This document shows, piece by piece, positions 14,586 through 19,049 of a stretch of 19,049 nt of DNA. Both the position numbers and the translations under genes were made by a program. The number at the start of each line of letters is the position of its first letter. Positions within the stretch are counted from its first letter, which is position 1. Where the stretch lies: contig WJLA01000030.1 in NCBI GenBank assembly GCA_014728765.1, positions 1 through 19,049 of the forward strand. The letters run 5' to 3'. Source of the stretch: Candidatus Peregrinibacteria bacterium (GTDB lineage: Bacteria > Patescibacteriota > Gracilibacteria > UBA1369). The notes below the pieces were generated by a model. The model made no database searches. It was not told where the DNA came from and saw only the letters and a list, made by a program, of their open reading frames with translations.

Positions 14586-15320
14586 ATGTTTGAATTTAAC
14601 TGTAAAACTTCATCTCAAACCCGAATCTTTAATTCCTGTTATCTTAATCAAATGATTGATGAAGCAGTAAATGCTCTGATTGCTTTCTTTGTCAAACATC
14701 TTGACACTTCTGACTCGGTAGCCAGGAAAGTCGTAAAAGAAATTGAGAACTCAGCAAGATACCAACTAGCTCATAACGGGAAGTTCGTGTATGGAGATGT
14801 TTGCCACATTGAAATAAAACAGGTCGAATCCTCGGCTGCATATTATATTAAGGTTACAGATTGCGATACACCTCGGAGGTCGCACTATGAAATCATGAAG
14901 CTTATCGATCCCGACAATCGAATTTCTCTCGGTGTTCTTGACCAAATTACAATAAATGGGATGCTTACCACAAAGCAATTAGTCATTCCTTGTTGGATCT
15001 TCGGTCCAATTGCGATTTCTGAGGCCGGCTTTGAATTCCAACAAACTGGCGGATTTGTATTATCACATACGATCGAGGATGACGTTATTTCAAATTTCGT
15101 CATCATGATTGGCTGTGATCATGGGCAAGATCACGCTTTCTCTTCAAGGGACAAAATACACAAATTTACCTCGAATAAAGAGCCGGCAAACTTCTCAGTG
15201 TCAATAACAGCAGAAGCGGTTCGAAACGATCCCGACTACGAATTGCAGATGCATTGGTATCATCTGATGCGTGTGATTAAGCACGGTCTTGAATTTGCTA
15301 ACTTACCCTACAGTACCTAG
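14586..15320 (+). CDS. Unknown 244-aa protein of cassette B
   Basis: A soluble protein without a signal peptide. The first 60 residues are helical (MIDEAVNALIAFFVKHLDTS, VARKVVKEIENSAR). Residues 65-210 look like alternating strands (GKFVYGDVCHIEIKQ, AAYYIKVTDCD, TKQLVIPCWIFGPIAIS, NFVIMIGCDHGQDHAF), and a helical tail (ELQMHWYHLMRVIKHGLEF) closes it. Several cysteines and a His-rich CDHGQDH (about 176-182) could bind a metal, but no known motif is complete. I do not recognise the family. GC content (28 of 60 at 15001-15060) and CGA/CGG/ATC codons differ from adjacent tyrS and the sigma gene, suggesting transfer. It has its own promoter, ribosome site and terminal hairpin, and sits alone between two convergent native units. 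Confidence 0.75.
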   Translation: MFEFNCKTSSQTRIFNSCYLNQMIDEAVNALIAFFVKHLDTSDSVARKVVKEIENSARYQLAHNGKFVYGDVCHIEIKQVESSAAYYIKVTDCDTPRRSHYEIMKLIDPDNRISLGVLDQITINGMLTTKQLVIPCWIFGPIAISEAGFEFQQTGGFVLSHTIEDDVISNFVIMIGCDHGQDHAFSSRDKIHKFTSNKEPANFSVSITAEAVRNDPDYELQMHWYHLMRVIKHGLEFANLPYST

Positions 15321-15347
15321 CCTACACAACGCACTCTCACAACATGG

Positions 15348-15370
15348 CCCGCCGCATGTAAAGCGGCGGG
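15348..15370 (+). terminator. GC hairpin ending cassette B
   Basis: CCCGCCGC (15348-15355) and GCGGCGGG (15363-15370) form a perfect 8-bp stem with a 7-nt loop, starting 27 nt after the stop. No T-tract follows. Confidence 0.65.
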
Positions 15371-15390
15371 TAATCCTATAAATTTAATTA

Positions 15391-15654
15391 TTATGAGTAT
15401 AGTTCTATGACTCTCTCAACCTCGGGAAGAATCCCATTTTTGATATCCTGATACTCATCATATAGTGAAGACGCCGACAATTCGGTTTGCTTTTGAATCC
15501 TTCTTAAATCCTCAATTGTAGCGGAAACAATACGCAAAATGTTTTTTATTTCAGGATTATTGTTTTTTTGTTCTGACAACTCTCTAAGAGTTGCTTCTCG
15601 TGGAATGAGCAAATCAAATACATCATTCCAACTAATGCTGTTTTCTATTTTCAA
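15391..15654 (-). CDS. Unknown 87-aa helical protein downstream of the sigma factor
   Basis: The protein is acidic and almost entirely helical: DVFDLLIPREATLRELSEQK then EIKNILRIVSATIEDLRRIQ with heptad-like Leu/Ile spacing. There is no membrane segment. Its ATG at 15654 lies 48 nt after the sigma-factor stop on the same strand, so co-transcription is likely. Small helical proteins in this position can be anti-sigma factors or partners, but no family motif supports that here. Codon use is native AT-rich. Confidence 0.65.
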   Translation of the reverse strand: MKIENSISWNDVFDLLIPREATLRELSEQKNNNPEIKNILRIVSATIEDLRRIQKQTELSASSLYDEYQDIKNGILPEVERVIELYS

Positions 15655-15702
15655 AATCTGGCTGTTAAATTTTTATTATAGTTAATCAGATAAATATTTT
15701 TT

Positions 15703-16545
15703 TCAAGCTTTATTTTCTCCAATTATTCCAATTAGTGATCGAACAGCTTTTTTCTCTATTTGTCTTACCCCTTCTTTTGTTAAGCCTACTTTCTTACCAA
15801 TCTCTTCAAGAGTCATGTTTTTCAAGCGCATTTCTAGAACCTTTTTTTGCCTTTTAGGAAGCTGATTGGCAATTTTAATAATAGTTTCAGCTTCAATTTT
15901 TTTTAGCACTTGTTCTTCAAATTCACAACTTCCGGGCTCATCTGAGGTCAGGGTTTCTTCGAGAGTTATTTCATTCGGACCAAAGTTTTCATAAATTGAA
16001 CTGGTGAATCTACAGTTTTTTAGCTCAAAAAGCTCTCTCACACGCCTTTCTTTTTTGCCTGAAATTTTCGTATAACTTTCAACTATTTCCTCCTCTGTAG
16101 GATCTCGGCCTAATTTTGCGGCAAGATCACCGGAATGATACCAATGAAGATCACCAAGTGCTTTCTGGGTACTATTTGGAATGCGCACTGTGCGACTTTG
16201 ATTATCTATGCAATTAATTATTTCTTTTTGAATAAACCAGTATGCATATGTTGTAAAATGGCAGTCGTACTCATCAGAAAAACGCCAAAGAGCTTCTGTA
16301 AGCCCGATATTTCCTGCCTGTATCAAATCTTCCAGATCCAGCTTTCCTTTTCGATGAAGAAATCTGCTGGCAATGCTAACAACAAAGCGAAGGTAAGATT
16401 TTGTACATTTTTCTAAAGCCTCTTTACTACCACTTTTCGCCTCAATTAAAAACTTTAAAAACTCATCATGCGATAAAATTTCGACTTTAGACAATTCACT
16501 AGGATATGCATCAGAAATTCCTGAGTTTGTATTAATATTTCTCAT
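15703..16545 (-). CDS. Sigma-70 family RNA polymerase sigma factor
   Basis: This 280-aa protein directs RNA polymerase to promoters. Region 2 spans about 46-115, with DLIQAGNIGLTEALWRF (73-89) for core binding and HFTTYAYWFIQKEI (96-109) for -10 melting. NQSRTVRIP (115-123) precedes region 3 (about 127-180, including DPTEEEIVE). Region 4 (222-275) has the -35-binding helix-turn-helix TLEEIGKKVGLTKEGVRQIE (245-264). It lacks region 1.1 and the long insert of primary factors, so it is group-2-like, or a reduced primary factor in a small genome. Region 2 keeps the aromatic residues expected for recognising TATAAT-type -10 boxes. It is followed by the 87-aa gene, and cassette C lies just beyond its 5' end. 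Confidence 0.92.
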   Translation of the reverse strand: MRNINTNSGISDAYPSELSKVEILSHDEFLKFLIEAKSGSKEALEKCTKSYLRFVVSIASRFLHRKGKLDLEDLIQAGNIGLTEALWRFSDEYDCHFTTYAYWFIQKEIINCIDNQSRTVRIPNSTQKALGDLHWYHSGDLAAKLGRDPTEEEIVESYTKISGKKERRVRELFELKNCRFTSSIYENFGPNEITLEETLTSDEPGSCEFEEQVLKKIEAETIIKIANQLPKRQKKVLEMRLKNMTLEEIGKKVGLTKEGVRQIEKKAVRSLIGIIGENKA

Positions 16546-16646
16546 TAATCTTATGTTAGTTTTTTTTGGTATGTCGCATTACTTCTTTTTTAAGTTTATG
16601 TTATCTGAGAAGTATTTTCTTTAAATATTACACAAACATTTACAAT

Positions 16647-16675
16647 TTGCTATTAAAAATTTCATTTGCTATACT
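16647..16675 (+). promoter_or_regulatory. Promoter of cassette C
   Basis: TTGCTA (16647-16652), a 17-nt spacer and TATACT (16670-16675), with TG one base upstream of the -10 (extended). The predicted start near 16682 gives a leader of about 100 nt. Confidence 0.6.
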
Positions 16676-16692
16676 TCGGTCTTCTTTCGAAT

Positions 16693-16744
16693 CCTATAGG
16701 TTCATGTTAGAGGTTCAAAGACATATAGGCTTGTGGCCGTCTTT
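16693..16744 (+). promoter_or_regulatory. Leader of cassette C with two alternative pairings
   Basis: CCTATA (16693-16698) can pair with TATAGG (16724-16729). Alternatively AAAGAC (16717-16722) plus GGC (16728-16730) pair with GCC-GTCTTT (16736-16744). The two stems overlap and cross, so only one can form at a time. This is compatible with a switching leader, but the stems are short and it is only a candidate. Confidence 0.35.
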
Positions 16745-16783
16745 ATGATGGTCAATGATTTCACACCACGAAAGGGACAAGAA

Positions 16784-17959
16784 ATGAAAGAACTGAATAT
16801 CGCAATTGCAATGGGTGATGGGTCCGGACCGGAGATGATGCTCTGCGCCAAAGAGGTGGCAGAAGTCGCGGCAGGAATGGACGGCTACCAGATCAACTGG
16901 CACGAAGCTTCCATGGGCTGGGCCGCCTACGAAAAGTACGGCGACACCATTCCACAGTCCTCGCTCGAAACGGCCGTCAGGCTCAAGACTCTCTTCTTCG
17001 GAGGCGTAGGCGACCCCAAGTTCGACAACACCATCGGCAAGGAGCATCCCGAGATGAAGCCTGAGGGGCGTTGCCTCTTGAAGCTTCGCGACGAGATGGG
17101 CTTGCTGCTCAACATCCGTCCGATGATCTTCTGGGACTGCATGCAGGATCTCTCGAACATCCATCCGCGACACTTCCAGGAACATCCGGGACAGCGATTG
17201 GAATTACATTTCGTCCGCTTCCTGCTCGAGGACAGCTACTTCGGCACCCGCAACTTGTTCGGGATGATGTCTGACTCTATCCAATCAGCAATGAAGGCTC
17301 TCGGTCTTCGTCAGAAGAGTGAAGTCACTGGCGAAGAAGAACGCGTGATCGACATGTCCTACTACAAAAGCTCCAGTCTCGAGCGCTACTTCGAAGCGGT
17401 CTTCGCCTACGCAAAGGAGAGGGATCTTCCGGTCACGTCAATCGACAAGGCCAACATCATGGCTCGCTACATGCTCTGGCGGAGAGTCTTCAACAAAGTC
17501 TCCGCCAAGCAGGAGGATGTTAAGGGGTCAGTCTATGTCGACGCGGCAGCGGCCAACCTCATCCAGAATCCGTTTTCGCTCCATGGGGTGATTGCCTGCG
17601 GTAACGAACACGGCGACATTCTCAGCGATGCTGGGGCAGGAGCACTTCGCTCCATGGGTATGATGTGCTCTTCGTCCATCAATCCCGACACCGATGCTGC
17701 CATGTTCGAAAGCGGCGCCGGTACGGCTCCGGAATTGGCCGGCAAGAACGTGGCTAACCCGATCGGCCGCATCCTCACCGCAGCCATGATGCTTCGCCAT
17801 CTCGGAGCGGTCAAGGGTGCCAATGCCATCGAACAGGCTGTTCAGAAAACTCTTTTCGATGGCTTTCGCACCGCTGACATAAGGGAGCAAAACACACCCA
17901 GCGACTTGATCCTCGGCACCAAGGAGATCACCGTCAGGATTCTCGATAACCTCAACTAG
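16784..17959 (+). CDS. Divergent isopropylmalate/isocitrate dehydrogenase-family enzyme
   Basis: This 391-aa beta-decarboxylating dehydrogenase is most like 3-isopropylmalate dehydrogenase (LeuB). GDGSGPE (11-17) opens the fold. Substrate arginines are placed as in LeuB: R102 (LKLRDEMGL), R112 (NIRP) and R145. Tyr152 in SYFG and Lys222 in IDKANIM are the catalytic pair, and D253, D278 and D282 (GDILSD) are the metal ligands. Differences: the usual RELTGxIYFG is RFLLEDSYFG, and EPVHGSAP of the NAD-binding loop is ESGAGTAP (309-316), losing the conserved His. The start at 16784 is chosen because conserved sequence begins 5 residues later and an AAAGGGA ribosome site precedes it; GTG 16733 would translate the leader. 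GC content is very high for this window (37 of 60 at 17041-17100). No other leucine-pathway gene is present, so substrate and cofactor are uncertain. Confidence 0.88.
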   Translation: MKELNIAIAMGDGSGPEMMLCAKEVAEVAAGMDGYQINWHEASMGWAAYEKYGDTIPQSSLETAVRLKTLFFGGVGDPKFDNTIGKEHPEMKPEGRCLLKLRDEMGLLLNIRPMIFWDCMQDLSNIHPRHFQEHPGQRLELHFVRFLLEDSYFGTRNLFGMMSDSIQSAMKALGLRQKSEVTGEEERVIDMSYYKSSSLERYFEAVFAYAKERDLPVTSIDKANIMARYMLWRRVFNKVSAKQEDVKGSVYVDAAAANLIQNPFSLHGVIACGNEHGDILSDAGAGALRSMGMMCSSSINPDTDAAMFESGAGTAPELAGKNVANPIGRILTAAMMLRHLGAVKGANAIEQAVQKTLFDGFRTADIREQNTPSDLILGTKEITVRILDNLN

Positions 17960-18015
17960 GCCAACACAAGCCAAATCAGTGCCCCCGCCCTCCAAGGGCG
18001 GGGGCCTCAACTAGG
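17950..18015 (+). repeat. 11-nt direct repeat bracketing the hairpin of cassette C
   Basis: CCTCAACTAGG occurs at 17950-17960, covering the last codons and TAG stop of the dehydrogenase, and again at 18005-18015, just before the next gene's ATG. The 44 nt between contain the GC hairpin. This could be a target duplication, a recombination site or a slippage product. Confidence 0.7.
17981..18005 (+). terminator. GC hairpin ending cassette C
   Basis: GCCCCCGCCC (17981-17990) and GGGCGGGGGC (17996-18005) form a perfect 10-bp stem with loop TCCAA, starting 21 nt after the stop. There is no T-tract. Confidence 0.7.
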
Positions 18016-18021
18016 AATATT

Positions 18022-18375
18022 ATGAATCAAAATTTACAAAATACAGAAATCTCACAAACATCACTCGATCAAGTGTTAGATTTTTTATGCCGGGAATTTG
18101 CACCACAGTTTGATATAGTTGATGGCACAAAGGTTTTTTCAGACGAGTCAGGGGAAGTTTTTATTGAAATTGACGAAGTAAAAAGCCTCATAACACCAGT
18201 TTTAATGCTAGAAGATCCAGCATTAATTAGAGAACTTCCAGCTCATTTTGGCTTCACAGAAAAAGAGGATGGTGGTGACCATCAAATAATTGAAATGAGA
18301 GCGGAGCCAATTTCACTTACAGGCACTACTCCAGAAGAAATTATAAATGCTTTAAGAGAATTTTTAAATTTATAA
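18022..18375 (+). CDS. Unknown 117-aa acidic protein
   Basis: A small acidic protein with a polar N-terminus (residues 1-15), a helix (LDQVLDFLCREFAPQ), a strand pair (TKVFSDESGEVFIEIDEVKS), a middle section and a C-terminal helix (TPEEIINALREFLNL). There is no signal peptide or membrane segment, and I recognise no family. Codon use returns to native AT-rich. AGGAA 7 nt before the ATG is a plausible ribosome site. No promoter is visible in the 60 nt between cassette C and this gene, so it may depend on transcription through the cassette and its hairpin, or may have lost its own promoter when the cassette arrived. Confidence 0.65.
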   Translation: MNQNLQNTEISQTSLDQVLDFLCREFAPQFDIVDGTKVFSDESGEVFIEIDEVKSLITPVLMLEDPALIRELPAHFGFTEKEDGGDHQIIEMRAEPISLTGTTPEEIINALREFLNL

Positions 18376-18485
18376 AAAACACAAAACAACAAAAAGCTAA
18401 TAGCCTTCATAATAATTTCTACTAAAAAATCTACTATCTTCAAATGTAATTAAAATTAGTCTTCCTATATTTTTTATGTAATCAT

Positions 18486-18518
18486 TCAGAGTAGCTTAGA
18501 AAAACCTAGCTCAATCAT
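18486..18518 (-). CDS. Candidate 10-codon mini-ORF with strong ribosome site
   Basis: On the minus strand AAGGAGAGTGGGAAAAATG precedes codons for MIELGFSKLL and a TGA. TATAAT (18546-18541) lies just upstream, although the spacing leaves almost no leader. The ribosome-site segment is nearly identical to that of cassette A (AAGGAGACTGGGAAAATG, 9654-9671). It could be a leader peptide remnant or chance. The rest of 18376-18591 shows only AT-rich sequence. Confidence 0.25.
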   Translation of the reverse strand: MIELGFSKLL

Positions 18519-18591
18519 TTTTCCCACTCTCCTTGAGCAAATTATAGCTAAATCTTATGTTCTCTCCGGTATTTGTAGCTGATTTTTTTAC

Positions 18592-18666
18592 TGGAGCGGG
18601 TAGCGGGAATCGAACCCGCATCTACAGTTTGGAAGACTGTCATAATAGCCGTTATACTATACCCGC
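18592..18666 (-). tRNA. tRNA-Gly(TCC)
   Basis: The minus strand folds as a complete cloverleaf: acceptor GCGGGTA (18666-18660) pairs with TACCCGC (18602-18596); anticodon stem ACAGT/ACTGT with loop CTTCCAA gives anticodon TCC; the T arm is GCGGGTTCGATTCCCGC. U73 is the discriminator, as usual for bacterial glycine tRNAs, and CCA (18594-18592) is encoded. It closely resembles E. coli tRNA-Gly(TCC). It reads GGA and, by wobble, GGG glycine codons. Confidence 0.97.
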
Positions 18667-18768
18667 GAATTTTTAGGGAACGGTTCGAGCTTTGTGAAGC
18701 ATTCAAAATCAAAATCATTCGAATCACTTTTGCCAGACGATTCTAAACAAAAGCTCAGCAAATATCAA

Positions 18769-18788
18769 TCTTTTTTTATAAAAAAAGA
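18769..18788 (-). terminator. T/A palindrome after the right-edge gene
   Basis: TC-T7-AT-A7-GA is a perfect 20-nt palindrome, 11 nt after the stop at 18800 on the minus strand. It could give a T-tract, but the stem is purely A-T apart from one pair, so termination is uncertain. Confidence 0.35.
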
Positions 18789-18799
18789 AACCTCAAATC

Positions 18800-19049
18800 T
18801 TAAATGAACTTTTTATTTAAATTGGGTAGTACTTTTTTGAAAAATTGACCATTTTTATAAACAGCCTTACACCCGGCATTTATTGCTTTATCCAAGACCT
18901 GAACATTGTTAGGTGTTCCAAAGGCTATGCACTTTGAGCTACATCTACTAATTACAAGTTCAGCAGACGGATCACTTAAATCCACAAAAAATAAATCGAA
19001 TGCTTGAGGGTCAAAATTTGCTGCAGAATGAATAAATCCATATTCTATA
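18800..19049 (-). CDS. Receiver-like domain protein, C-terminal 82 residues (runs off right edge)
   Basis: The frame is open from the window edge at 19049 to a stop at 18800, so the start lies outside. The visible part has the beta-alpha order of the second half of a response-regulator receiver domain: strand FDLFFVDLSDP with an Asp in the phospho-acceptor position, helix SAELVISRCS, strand KCIAFGT with the switch Thr, helix VQVLDKAINAGC, then strand and helix KAVYKNGQFFKKVLPNL. The usual KP after the fifth strand is KN here. It could be a stand-alone or degenerate receiver; with only 82 residues this is a fold-level inference. The final LNKKFI is a short basic tail. Confidence 0.55.
   Translation of the reverse strand, partial: IEYGFIHSAANFDPQAFDLFFVDLSDPSAELVISRCSSKCIAFGTPNNVQVLDKAINAGCKAVYKNGQFFKKVLPNLNKKFI

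Noticed and set aside
16566..16748. 60-aa rightward open frame before the dehydrogenase
   Set aside because: It covers the cassette C promoter and leader and has no ribosome site; its composition is that of translated AT-rich intergenic DNA.
16733..16783. GTG start giving the dehydrogenase 17 extra residues
   Set aside because: The extension lies in the leader stem, has no ribosome site, and conserved family sequence starts just after ATG 16784.
16715..17185. Leftward 156-aa frame opposite the dehydrogenase (and similar frames at 17528-18010)
   Set aside because: These are shadow frames typical of GC-rich coding DNA; the plus-strand protein has clear catalytic motifs.
1..19049. CRISPR array, insertion sequence or prophage
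   Set aside because: No spaced direct repeats, transposase, integrase or phage structural gene was seen on either strand.

Overview
The window is AT-rich, densely packed bacterial DNA. UGA works as a stop: it closes the genes ending at 3294, 5583 and 9405. Small operons lie beside many proteins I cannot assign, and several native genes share extended -10 promoters (TGnTATAAT) with very short leaders. This suggests an uncultured bacterium with a streamlined genome, possibly of the Patescibacteria/CPR type. That placement is an inference; no phylogenetic marker was compared.

Layout: 1-991 (-) is the start of an unknown helical protein cut by the window edge, divergent from an unknown 451-aa protein (1131-2486). 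At 2539-4154 is a metal-homeostasis group: a LIV-1-like ZIP transporter, a DUF4395 membrane protein converging on it with overlapping tails, and a CsoR-like repressor with G-tract operator sequences ahead of itself and ahead of the DUF4395 gene. At 4170-4874 are a coiled-coil protein and an LRV-like repeat protein. At 4957-7201 are an unknown protein, a UPF0200-like P-loop NTPase and a DUF21/CBS membrane protein. A 679-aa single-pass membrane protein occupies 7366-9405. At 10603-12975 (-) is a lipid operon: diacylglycerol-kinase-type lipid kinase, dual-specificity phosphatase and cyclopropane-fatty-acid synthase. Tyrosyl-tRNA synthetase is at 13108-14358, and a sigma-70 factor with an 87-aa partner is at 15391-16545 (-). 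A tRNA-Gly(TCC) lies at 18592-18666 (-), and a receiver-like protein fragment at 18800-19049 (-).

Three single-gene units stand out: A (about 9521-10580, a secreted or lipid-anchored cysteine-rich protein with a frameshift), B (about 14423-15370, unknown 244-aa protein) and C (about 16647-18005, a divergent isopropylmalate-dehydrogenase-family enzyme). Each is richer in GC than its neighbours: hand-counted 60-base samples give 48%, 47% and 62% GC, against 28-35% in flanking genes. Each has its own near-consensus promoter, a folded leader of roughly 100-130 nt, one gene, and a strong GC-rich hairpin starting 21-27 nt after the stop with no T-tract. A and B sit in gaps between convergent genes. 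C sits upstream of a native gene, and its hairpin is bracketed by an 11-nt direct repeat. This repeated architecture, with what look like imported genes, is the most interesting feature of the window.
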